DNA of 64,000 nucleotides, taken from Ceratodon purpureus (Eukaryota > Streptophyta > Bryopsida > Pseudoditrichales > Ditrichaceae). Of this stretch, positions 32,150 through 44,158 are shown piece by piece; the first letter of the stretch is position 1; each line of letters starts with the position of its first letter. A program made the translations under genes and the position numbers. Below the pieces are notes generated by a model. That model was not told the origin of the DNA. It did not search any database and saw only the letters and a program-made list of their open reading frames with translations. The stretch is from the NCBI GenBank assembly GCA_014871385.1, contig CM026424.1:17383042-17447041 (forward strand), read 5' to 3'.

Positions 32150-35100
32150 TCAAGAAGACATCTCGTCATCGCTACAAGTACCAATCCAACCATGATAAGA
32201 ATCGCTATCACTAGATAATGCCACTCTGGCAACTTCTGCAGCTATGTTAAGATAAATCTCAGCATCACGACAAATGCTATCTCTATCAGATGAAATAGAT
32301 GGAGAAGGAGCCGCTAAATAAGCTTGACCCTGCATCTCTGCATAATGTGGAAGCTCTAAAGGTCTAACTGGACTCCTTATCTTGCTAAGATGGCGCGAGA
32401 TAATAGAGCCACCAATGTCATTCTTCAACGCTTTCTTCCGACTGCACATGACAATTTCACAGTTTAATAAATACTGAACTAAATTTTTTAAAAAAAATAA
32501 ACAAATGACAAATGAATGTAAAGACTTACTTACAAGAACGCTTGGGGGCAGTCTTCCTCTCAGGCTCATCGTCTGACTCAACCGAACGTTTCTTCCTCGG
32601 TGAAGGCACAGGAATTGGAGTGGACTCAACCTCCTCCGTGCTTGGAAGAAGAGGCAGCAACACTTGCTTGTACAAGGTGGTGTCAGACTCGAAGCCTATG
32701 ACATGACGCCGGAGACTCTTGGATGCTCGAATGGAAGCACCTGCACAGAAATTAGAGCTCCAAAATATAAGTAAAAATTATTAAATGAAATATAGAATGC
32801 TTTTAAACAAAAAAAAAACCAAATTAGTACCTGTAGAAGCTGTGAGATCCATGACAATGTCATTCTCAATCGTGCACAAATCAATTAGAGCCTGCAAGAG
32901 GTTAGAAGTCTTCTCTCGTGCTCCTCTGAATGGCTCCCCAGTCTCTGAATTAATTGTCAGAGAATCTGCAGTAATCAAATTAGTGCAATGTCCATCAGAG
33001 GAGAGTTTGATGCCTAGGGCACCAAGCTCAGCCCTATCATGAAACTGGAACTTAGACCTTGGAACTTCCTCATCCACATTCTCCATCTTGATGAAGCACT
33101 TGACCATGAAAGTCTTGTGCTGGCGTGGATAACGGTCTGGAATAGTCAATGGCAGGCCATTGATTGCAAACCACTTGGCCTCTTCCTGGAAGTTAGCCCA
33201 CTCTGCCCAGGAAATAAGCTCATTCGAAATGAACTTTGAATCAGGATAAAAAACAATCAAAGCTCCATCATCCTGCAAAAACTACATAGCAAACTCAAAA
33301 TGGGCCTTAATCCATGAAGACTCCATTTATTTCCCTGCTGGAATCTTGGGGTGCTTGTTCCAGGAGGGAATCTCACCATCTTGCCCTAAACCTGGAACTG
33401 GTAAATCCTCTAGAACATCAAAAATGATGAGGTCCACAGCAGCCTCAGCCTCCTCACCTCCAAAATTCCTAGCCTTGCTACCGAGATTCCCCTTGATCCA
33501 ATGCTTGATCTTGCTCCAAATCTCAGGCTCATCCCCCTCCGATAAAGAAGTAAACAAATCCAAAATGCCCATAGGGCAATCATTGATGATCTCAACACTA
33601 GTGTCTACCTCATCCAACTGCGATCATGGAATCGTGTAGATAGTCTGAGAAGGCATGGGGGTAGAGAAATGAGGCACCTGAGGAGCTACAGGAACTATGA
33701 CAGCTTGCATGCTACTGCCTGAAGGAGAAATGCCAACATGAGACATCAACTTCTCTGGCCCTTCCTTCAAAACTAACTTGGCCAATTCTTTGTTCCTTGC
33801 TTCCACTTCTTTCTTGAGCTTAGCTTCCTGGTCCTTCTCCTTCTTCTTGTCTTCCTTCTCCTTCATCTTTGCCTCTGTCTTTGCCTTCTTCTCAGCCACC
33901 TTCTTCTTCTGTCTCTCAGACAGAGCAGCATCATCACCAACCTGCGAGGTATCCTCCTCCAAACTCACCATGTTCTCATCTACAAGCTGCTTCATTAAAT
34001 TCTCACAACTTGCCTTAAGACCTCTCTCTTCCCCGGGGCATTGATCATTCTCCTTGAGCTCAAGGTACCAAGGACACTGAAGGAGATGAGGAGCTCCAAA
34101 ATGCCTCCTCTGATAATCTGTAAAAATGCACTCACTGCTAGAGACATCCACCCATTTTTTAAACCGCTGAGGAATATCCTTCCTATCAATGGCACCCTTT
34201 ACAACCAATTCCCTCCAGAAATACCTCAAGATAGCCCGCTTCATAGCATTCTCAGCTCCAGCCTGGTGGAGAAATGGCTCTTTCTTGGTAAAGGTTCCAC
34301 CCTTAAGGAAAAAAGGCTTAAAGGCTTTCCCCCACAAAGTGATGGAATGAGCCTCAATCCATGAGCCAATATCATCTACAGGATTAGGTAAATCCTTTGT
34401 CCTCAAAACTATGATATCCTCCTCTACAATCTTGACATAACGAATGACTGCCTCCTCCTCTAACTGCAAAAATGATCCAATATAAGAGACATATGAATAC
34501 AAGACATTTTTTTGGTTGAAACAATATGTGACATTGAGGAAAGCAACAATTGTAAAACAAATTCATAAAGCTTAACTTATTGAAACTTACCCCGGCCCAG
34601 AAAGCAGCTTGATCCACCCAAGGCCTGAGAGCTAAATCTGAAGCTGGATGTGGAGGGAAGTTGTACTCCTGCCGACTCTCCTTGCTCATATTCCACCACC
34701 TCAACCACCTCTCCTTATGCTTGGCATTCACCTTAGCAGAGGCAATGAGCTGCAACTTCTCTGGAGTCATCTCTGGATCTGCATAGAAAATGTCAAAGTG
34801 GCGAATAATCTGCACAACAAGATTTCAAATATAATTAAGTCAAATAAGTGGATAAGTAAAATATTCAAACCTAAACAACTACAGTTTTAAGAAAATTGAC
34901 TTATTCATTCATATAGAGATTCAACGCATTAAGTGAATAGAAAAAAAAAAGCAAGTCATCCACTACCTGCTTCAAGCAGGCAATACACAGTACCGCCAGT
35001 GACCTGTAGGCACTGCAACAGGTGAGCAAAGCACGAGACATAATGATGAGACAGCAACCCAACATGCAATAGACAAACTCATAAGGTAACAAGCTCAATG

Positions 35101-38100
35101 GAACGAAGCTCAGAGCAACCGGCAGTAAGCAGTCATCTGGCTGCAGCTTGAAAAAATAAAGTCGACGAATCCACTGCCTGCTTGAGCCAAGGCAGTAGAC
35201 AATGCTAGAGGCAACGCAGAGTAAACACAAGCAAGGTGAGCCAGAAGCTCTAGGCAACGCAGCCTCCACCGAGGCACAAGGTGATACACCAACTTAACAA
35301 GCCAAAACAAATTAAAACATTCATCAAGCTCCAGCACTTGCTGGAGCACATAGCACGAAAAAAGTGTTTCACCTTGCCTTGGCCGGGGCATCCCTCGGAT
35401 CCGAGAGGTGGTCCAGGGGTGTCCTCGGCAATCACTTTTTTCCAAAATCTCACAGACTTTCAAGGCCTCGATGCGAGGCATGAAGAAATAATTATAAACC
35501 AATCATCAAAACAAAGCATCCGGCTCAGTGACTCACATAATACATTGAAAACAAAATACCAAGTGCTCCACAAACTGCCCCGGCCACCTGCTTCAGGCCA
35601 TGCTGAGCTCGAGCATAGAGCTCTCGTCCAACATACACGGCATGGGGTGAAGAGCCTGCAGCGACCAGACAGCTTGCAAAAGGAGCTGAGCTTGCACATA
35701 TACTTGACAAATCAAAAAGAGAAAACAAAGCTCGAGCATGTGCATGAGCACATGCTCATAAAAAAGTGATTGCAGTGGGAAGGGCCGGGGCACCCCTCGG
35801 ATCCGAGAGGTGGTCCAGGGGTGTCCTCGGCAATCACTTTTTTCCAAACCAACACATAAAACCCGAGCCTCCTTGAAAGGCATGTACCTTGAAAAAAAAA
35901 AAGCATCAAATATAGAATCCCTCCGAGATCCTCCTCTCGGATCCGAGACCGGAATATTCCACAAAATTCCATGGCATGCAGCATGAGCTCCCGGCTCCGA
36001 GTCACACACAACTCAATTTAAAAAAAGAAATGCGAGTCACCCACTGCCTGCTTGAACCAAGGCAGTAGTCACTCTCGACAGTAGCCCATATCAAGGCAGC
36101 AGCTGTTATCACACCAAGCTGAAAATCCAGTACAAACTGAGCCAAGCTCGTGGCACGAGGTGTACACAGCAACTCAACAAGCAGGAAATAAAAAAAAAAT
36201 TCATGAAGCTCCAGCACTTGCTGGAGCACACATTCAGAATAAAGTGATTGCAGTGGCCTCAACCGAGGCACCCCTCGGATCCGAGAGGTGGTCCAGGGGT
36301 GTCCTCGGAAGTCACTTTTTCTCAGAACTTATAATAAAATCTGAGCCTCATTGGGAGGCACGTACATTTTAAAAAACAAAAGCATCAAATAATGACGTAC
36401 CTCTTTTAAAAAACCTTCTCCATTGCTCGGGTTTGCTATAGCAATAAACCGATCCAACTGCGTGTTTAGCGCAGTCTTCTTCTTTTCTACTGCCTTAGCT
36501 GCGATCGCCTTTAGTTTAGATGCACTTCCTGGTCTTTCTTCTCCAATGCCTGTTATGAGTGTGTCTCTATAGCCTCGAATAGCCTCCTCCTGGGCCGCTG
36601 AAATCTCCCTCTTCAATAACAAAAATGAAATGTCAGCTTTTTAAAACTGGAGAGCTCTTAAACAAAATCACTGTTGTATACTCAGTATACTCTTGAAGAG
36701 TAGCTTACCTCGTATAAGAAGTTGATAAATGCATCATTTGTGAGGTGAAACCATTTTCTATTTTTTGTCCGTGCCCTCTCCAATATGCTGGCTTGTAAAT
36801 CCTCCTCTTTCACAAGACCCTTGAGTTGGTCAAAATCCAGCAAACCTAGTTGTTGGACACGCTTCACCTCGTGTGTCCAATGCTGTTCAACGTGGTCCAC
36901 TTGATTTTTTCTGCAAAAATTGTGCATTTGAAAACATCAAGTCACAGCAATTTAATTTAAATAACGAAGTATACATAGAGCTTACTGAACAAATATATGA
37001 ATTCTTAGAGGTCATAGCAAAGAAATCAAAATGGAAAAACATAAGATATCTCACATGCAGTGATTGTGGCTTATTTTCTGAGCTCTATGTTTTTTTAAAT
37101 AGCTTAACAAATAATAGTCGCCATTGAGCTCAAAAGGGAACATGGCACAAACTGAACTAACTATCAATGCCCATACTGCAGGCAGCTCCGGACAAGGAGC
37201 AGAAGCTTGCCACAATAGTCTTCGATCCGGATTCACGCTGGAACTCTTGATTAAATTAAAGCACAACCATTCACATACAATAAAAATGCCTAGAAAAAAC
37301 ATGAAAAGGAGAACTTACTTATTCCAGTCAGTCATGGCGTGCAAAAGCATATTGCACTTTGCAGGTGTGACATTGATAATAACCGATCGAACTGAGACAT
37401 GAAATGACGAATCATGCTTCCGAATGGTATTAATAATCTCTGACCAAGCAATGTGGCGATGGTTTCCATCCCACACGTAGAAGTACTTGTTGGAGTACTT
37501 CTCGAAAGCTGGATTTGCTGACAATCTTCTCTCAAATTCTTCATCCTCCTTCTGCCATGTCTCAGACCAGGATGCTCTGTCTTCTTCAGAAACACTACAC
37601 TCTTCCACCTTGAAACTCCTGAGAGAAAGATAGAAGCATGCTGACGCCCTCTTGTATCCACGTGAGAACTTGGCCTTCAGCTTATGAATGTCGTTCTTCA
37701 AAGGCTCCCTGACGTCCTTCATTGGAATCATCCGACATAGGGGAACATCAATCTCCACACCGGGCATGTCCAGCGCGCTTTGTAAAGCGATATGTGACGT
37801 GCCTATCACTGCTCTGCGCAGTTGGTCCTCAACTTCGGCCAAGCCACCATCCTCGTGATCCATGGCTGAAGATGGACTGTTTACCTCTTGTACAGGTGCT
37901 CCAGAGCTCAGGCCCTGGCAAAGTAATTATCAAACATTTCAGTTTCCATTAGGACGGAATGCTTTCCATCAAAGGATCGATTTCTACGAAGCTCAGCTGA
38001 TATTACTTCATTACCACAAACCTGAATGAAACCTTCACCAAATTCTGCAGCTACCCAGCTAATTTCAATTGCACAACACTAAGGTCTAGGATAATGTCTC

Positions 38101-39561
38101 ACAGCTTACATTACCGCAATCAGTCTATCTTTCAACTGCACCAGCCTCAGCTAGAATGCATCAAACCAAACTTCATTTACAAATTGCACACAGAAAGAAA
38201 AGGCTATGTTAAATTTAAAAAACAAGGTTCTGCAAGCGTACCTCAAAGACCTGGTCCTGAGACGATCCTGCCCCTCGAACGCGGTCCATGACTCTAGAAA
38301 TTTGCAGCCAATTTCGTGATTTGGGGGACCCGTATTAATTGACTTATACACCATGACCAAATTAACAAACATTGGTGATGAGTTTACAGCTCTCGTAATG
38401 TTTGCATAGCTAGGATGATGACCGAAATTTCCACATGAACGAGAATGATAGACTGCTGCATTGCCTTGTTGACAGCATAAGTCGCAAGTGTAAGTTCCCT
38501 CTAGCACTCTGAGCCTTAAGCACTCTGAGCCATAATCAGTCTAAGCCATAACCTCGGTGCAGCCAAGAATTACAGCTGAACATCATACTAGCTATACAAA
38601 CAGTAGATGCTAGAATGGCTAAGCTCAGACTGTATTGACCGTAGAATGGAAGTTCTGACGGAGGGACGACTTACCTCTGCAGCTTGAATGGAATCAGTCA
38701 CAAAGCTCTCCAAGGGCGCAAATTCTGAAATCAAATTCCTTCCTCCCAATACTTCCAGATCTTGACCCACTTCCAGTCTCTCAGACCGTAGTTTCTGCAC
38801 AAACATTTTAGGTTTTAGATACCACATTCCTTTCTTAATGCGCATTGAATCCAAAGGTGGGGTTCAGCCCAAACAGTCTGCAGCAAAAAGAAAACCAAGC
38901 AAAAATATTGACAAGAGATCGAAGGTACCGAATTTGCAGAGCTTTCAGAAATTGGAGTCCTTACAGGTTCACTCGGATTGCTGGTGCCGAAGACGAGCTC
39001 TAAGGGTTCCCCGGCTTCAAGTGCATCGCCTCCTCCCTCTCCCGACGGCAACCCGACCTGCAAACCCCAGATACCAAGTCACGGAAAAGTCAACCCGGTC
39101 ATAGGGAGAATCTCGACATTCATGAAGTCCGTCCATTCAATAATTAACATTCACCTAGATTGTATGATCGCGTAATTAATATTTTGTGAAAGCAATGTGC
39201 AGTGCTCCTCAATGTCCCTGACAAGTAGATTAAATAAACTAAGCCGCGGCTGAATCCATTTAGGAAATAAATAAAAAATTTCAACGTACTTACAATTAGT
39301 CAATTACACAATGCAAACTGCATGGTATGGTATACCTGACATATATTGGCCAATGCTTTGATTTTGAGATGCTTGTCATCATCTGAACTAAAAATCCACC
39401 TCTGCAATACGAGCGAGATCGACTTTCTCCTTCCGTCTCTTCTGGGCCGCCACCTGCTTCGGATTACTAAAACCTGAACCTCGCCTTCTCCCTCTACCTC
39501 TAGTTGTACATGATCTAGGAGCCCTCGGCACTCTTGGGCTTGGCTCTTCCTCTTCCCTCAT
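32150..39561 (-). pseudogene. Gene X in element A: ParB-like plus methyltransferase-like protein, broken
   Basis: Spliced gene read leftwards from ATG 39561. A basic first exon (RGRGRRRGS) is followed by small exons. An exon ending near 37317 carries IDVPLCRMIPMKDVREP and YVWDGNHRHIAW (DGNHR at 37456-37470), resembling the ParB/sulfiredoxin fold. Helical exons follow at about 36911-36708, 36612-36402 and 34810-34590. A large exon from 34466 has a K/E-rich coiled-coil (about 33760-33900) and then a methyltransferase-like region: VDLIIFDVLEDLPVPG (about 33392-33440, where DPPY would be expected), FLQDDGALIVFYP, then REKTSNLLQALIDL and DLTASTG, an intron, and ASIRASKSLRRHVIGFESD. The C-terminus is acidic and Ser-rich. 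Stops occur at TIP*SQ, AGK*ME and FAM*FL, and a 2-bp frameshift is present in exon 1. Domain calls are by motif only. Confidence 0.7.
34820..36400. repeat. Gene X intron of element A expanded by repeated fold-back units
   Basis: The intron between the exons ending near 36402 and beginning near 34810 holds three units of about 80-85 bp (35358-35442, 35761-35843 and 36241-36320). Each is bounded by AAAAGTGATTGC-type inverted arms and contains CACCCCTCGGATCCGAGAGG. They sit in longer diverged repeats spaced about 400-480 bp apart, with a CTCCAGCACTTGCTGGAG near-palindrome in two of them. The matching intron of element B has one unit (54162-54244). This expansion explains much of the length difference between A and B. 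Confidence 0.75.
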
Positions 39562-40263
39562 AGGTCTCAGTAACGCTCTCCCGTAAACATAATTCTAACT
39601 AAGACGTATGCTTTGAAATCGACAAGTGCTTAGTACCAGTTTTATAGTGGACTCTTAGTACCCTAAACCTTTCAGACCTATAATACATGCATGAGCATTC
39701 TGTGATTGCTAATGTTTGTGTCAGTATCTTTGTTATATACAATATTAGTATATATTTAAATTGTTAGGTGCAGACCATATTAGAATGGCCATCAAATCTA
39801 TGTAAAGGGAATGACATGATCTTATGTTGAAATTTGTGAACACCAAGTACCAGGTCTGGTATGATATCTCTCCTTAATATAAAATAAGATATGGAACTCT
39901 GTCTCCAAACAAAATAACTATTTAAATTAAAGTTGGCCTGATCACGCTCACATTGACGGCTAATTGTTATAAATGTATTGGTGCACATCTGTGACGGTTT
40001 AATTTCACTGCTGAATGATATAATAGTATTAGCTAAACATGATGTGGTTGGCGGTCTCAGCCGCCTAAGCATTTCAGTTTGTCAGATACATTCGAACTTA
40101 AATTAAGCTATACAGGTCATGGTGAATTCGCCAGTACACTCTATTTCATTTTAGAGTATGTTGGTTGTCCCACCACACTAACCACTAACAACTATATGAT
40201 CTCTACAACCTGGAACACACCAAGCACATCTTCTTACAATCTACTTGCACAAGCTCTCCTCCA

Positions 40264-43200
40264 ATGCATGATTGTACTTCTTCTATCTTCTATAGTACAC
40301 TTAGAATGGCCTCTCTACGGTCTCATGATGAAGGTATTCCTTTTGTGATGTCTGTAGGTCCAGACAATAAGGTAGTTGTGGAGGAGCGATTACTTAGCCT
40401 CACGTTTGGGTTTAGAGCTGGCACTATTTACGTGGAAGAAGAGATCTTTGATGATAATGGTGAGAATCTTGAGTGTGTATTTCAAGTGAAGGATAGTACA
40501 CCCGTTGGTTACGTTTGGACTCTTAGCACTGGAACTTTCAAGGTTTATGGGTTATCACATGCACAGATGTCTGAGTCTACTGTTCTTCTGACCCCTCCCC
40601 CCTCCACGTCAACAGTTCAAGTTCCTGGTCTAGCATCTGTCAAAATTGAACCCAGTGACAACTCAGTACATTTATTGAGTGACTCGGATGATGACACTCA
40701 CAGTGAGATCAAGCTAGGAGACACTAGGTCGAATCCATTTCAGAGTCGTGGATCCCAAGACTCAGGTCGTCCATCTCGACAGGGTAGTCGTTCTAGTATG
40801 TCTGCGTCATTGTCTACAGGGCGTCCACCTATTCACCCTGCTTCCAAAAAGAACAGGAGCATTATGTTTTCCATCAGAATGACAACATCAAGAGGGGGCT
40901 CCCGATCAGAATTATCGAAGATTGATTTTGATACTATTGAACATGAACAAGTGAAGTACTTACCGCCAGTTTACGACGGAGACAAGATTTTCGAGCTGCC
41001 CCCTGTACGTGAAGGAGTTCCAAATACATTCGGAGGTGAAATGGACGGGATGAGCAAGCAGTATGATGGCCACACCTGGTGCAAGACCATGACCACAAAC
41101 ATCAAGAACGAGTATGGCCTCACATATCGTAAGTCATCCTATACCGGACACTTACAATGTCCCAACATGAGTTGTGATTACATCTGCAGGAATAATGGGA
41201 TGGTAAATAGCACTGAATGGTCAGGCGTAGCTTAAAAACCTTTCTCTGTGGGAGGCTCCCCCACAGAGAAATCTACTTTAGCATGCAAAGTATGTTAGAC
41301 ACCTCCTACTTGTCTAGCATTGTGCGAGGCTAGGATCTATCATGTGTCGTCTTCAGATAATAATATGACCCGTGCGACGATTCATTTAGGACGTCATAGA
41401 CATCCTGTATCTCAAGGCAGATGTCAAAATTCTATGGATATCATGTTTGACTGCATAGCTAAGGAGGTTCAGAGGACACATAAACCCAAAAACTCTGCTA
41501 TCGTTCTTGCGGCCAGCAAGCAGTACCTTGCCGATGCTCTGATCCGTCCTACTGCTGGAGGCAGTCATCTGCGGGGAGCATCTATAGATGCTGTAATGGA
41601 CCAATTTGAGACTCTTTCTTCACCGAATATACGGAATTTTGTTTCAAGATCGAAAAGGTTCTTCCGTCAAGGGAATGGAGTCACAGCTAGCATCTTGGAG
41701 CTGAAGGATTACTCCAACTTTGATTTCATCCACCGTAATCAATTCCCTGGACAGAATGAAGGCAAGGTATTTCTGTTCAAGATGTTCAGTGATCGTCCAG
41801 GGAGCGGTGTCGATTTGGTGAAGCGCATGCACCCTGGAGGCGATCTTCAAGACTGCTGGATCATGTTCGATCATATCAAGCGCGTAGCGGACTAGACCAC
41901 TATGGAATGCCACGTTTATGACAGTAAGTACTGTAAAGTTATGACAATTGTCCTTTGTGACATGCAATCTGAAGATGCTGCTGCTCAAGAGTTATTTTGG
42001 CTCAAGCTCAATGAAGTTATGCGGAAGAACGGCCTTGAAAATACTAATTTCAAAGGATTCGTGGCTGACAACGTTGGAGCCAACTGGCACGCTGTTCGGA
42101 AGGTGTATGGGAACGGAGACCCCAATGATCCTATGGAAGAACGGGAACGCACTTGTCTTTTCCACTGGACAAAGTGCCTGCAAAGGGCAACTTCTCGGAA
42201 CATCTTGCCAAGCTTTCAAGACCAACACAAAGCATTGTGCAAAGTATGAAAGCACGCAAAGACCCAAGAGGAAGCAGACGCACAGTACAACGTCATCCGC
42301 GGGTGGTGGCTTTCGTCAGGCGCCACAACTGAAGAAGGAAGGGGTCATCTAAATGATTGGATGGCTTTCTGGCACTTCCGGAACTTACAATGGGGAGGCT
42401 CGAGGCAGCTTGTAAGTTCATTCATCTCTAAACCTTCCATCAAGTATTAGTACGGCCTTGCTTTTATCTCAAATCCTGAAAATGACATTATTTATTTTAT
42501 TGTTTTTCCCAGGATCTTACCCTTGACGAGAGAGCCGACATGCCTTCCTGCAACTTTGCCGAAACCGTCCACAACAGATGGCTTCAACAATCAGGAAACA
42601 CAATGACATGTTTGTACGAGGCAACAGTGGATGATATGATCCGAGCATTCATGCAGATAACAAGTTACCGGTCTTGGCTGAAGGGAGAAAAGGGCGGTAA
42701 AGGTCCGGACAAAGCAGAACTTCGTTTACGCCACGCTCAACGCTCTGGTGACCCCAAGTTGATTGCTGAGGCAGTGAACTCCTACCCGGGAGCCGAGGAT
42801 ATATTGACGAAGAAAGGAGGCTTGGAAGGTGCAGAGATCTTTGGATCTACAAAACGGAAGTTAGATTTGCCACCTAATTCCAGTCATGACTCTCATCGTT
42901 ATGATAAAGTGAATTATTCCATTCCTCGTGATGGCACGAGATCCACTAGAGAACGCATTGAGGAGGCCCTTTCTCAGTCTGACTCGGGTGTTCAACACAC
43001 TACTTCAGTGCAGGAGACAGATTGCGACCCCTCTAAGTGGCACATTGCCAGACTGTCCGGCAAGTCTAACCGAAAATGTCAAGCAATGCAGGCTCATACG
43101 AATGAGAAGTGCGATACCCGAGTGCGCCGAGGTACACATGGTACGCCTGCTTCTACATATGTAGGGCTGAAGAAGGAGTTCAGAACCGATCGCCATATTT

Positions 43201-43883
43201 CTACTGACTTCTGGTTTTGCGCCGATGACATTAATAGATGTGTGAAGGGCACAAAGAAATCGTTTGTGATCGATTGGCCATCTATCCCGCAGACTTGGCC
43301 TGTGAAAATGGGCACGAACTTGACCATCAAAGAGATTTTGGCTCTTGAAGAGGCCGGGTTCCAACTCCAACAACGTGGAGTACTATCACCTCGACGTCAG
43401 TTCCAGGTCTCTTCTAATATGCCGCTTCCAAGGAGTCATTTCCTGGTTCCTGTGGATCCTGATACACACCCGACGACTCGAAACGAATATGCCATCAGGA
43501 GAAGTCCTGACGCTTCTACCTCCGACCACCGCAACAAGTGGAGCAGCGCGGGTCTCATGAACAACTACTGGATTACAAATGTCACATCGATTCCATATCC
43601 AAGATTTGGCTGCGTCATCTCCTTGAAGAGTCCAAGTGAAACGATATATTGTATCACCATCACGGACTTCCCTGGATGTACTTGCCCCGACTTCATGAAA
43701 ATGACTTCGGAAACCCTTGGCAAAAGAGGACACTGGAAGTACTGCAAGCATGTTTATTATATCTTCCGCTATCTATGTGAGATGGATTACAAGGTTGATA
43801 CTTTTATGCACGCCCCTAGCTTCCGCTTCAACAAAGTTATGCGTGTTCTGGAGATGGCCAAAGTTGCTGAACCGCTTCAGTAG
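40264..43883 (+). pseudogene. MULE transposase of element A, broken by stops
   Basis: Two exons (to 42411, then 42513-43883; intron 42412-42512). Order of parts: an N-terminal region of unknown type; a Ser/Pro-rich acidic linker; a Cys/His finger of WRKY-GCM/FLYWCH type (HLQCPNMSCDYIC ... RATIHLGRHRHPV); a Mutator-type DDE core with WIMFDHIKR, then FKGFVADNVGANWHAV and CLFHW; a catalytic-Glu candidate in NFAETVHNRWL; and a C-terminal SWIM finger (CTCPDF ... KYCKHVYYIF). Stops: TAA after SGVA (about 41232), TAG after CKVC (about 41297), TAG after RVAD (41893-41895) and TGA after ALCKV (42247-42249). The last two are shared with element B and replace probable Trp codons. Non-functional as encoded. 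Confidence 0.85.
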
Positions 43884-44064
43884 TTTTACTTATGGTTAGA
43901 CTCTGAAATTGAATGAAGAGTACAGTTCAAAAATACATTATATGAATAGCGGAATTGATTTGTTTTGGCTCTGTGATGGATTTGGAATCCGCAGAACATA
44001 AATAAAGGTCACTATTTATGTTTATATTGTCCACCTCTCGAATGTCTTTGCCGTGAAATGAAAG

Positions 44065-44158
44065 CAAGAGAAGAATATTTCCAAGGTATGAAGGAATATT
44101 CCCCTCTCGGATCCGAGAAGAGAATATTCCTTCATGCCTTGGAAATATTCTTCTCTTG
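44065..44158. repeat. 94-bp near-perfect palindrome centred on GGATCC
   Basis: Two 47-nt arms with three mismatches and no loop, running from CAAGAGAAGAATATTTCC to its complement, downstream of the transposase stop in element A. Element B has a shorter version (about 46501-46545) with the same CTCGGATCCGAG centre. It could form a long hairpin in the transposase transcript. Confidence 0.85.

Noticed and set aside
34951-36300. CRISPR-like regular repeats.
   Set aside because: The repeats are hairpin units about 400-480 bp apart within a plant transposon intron; there are no short regular spacers and no cas genes.
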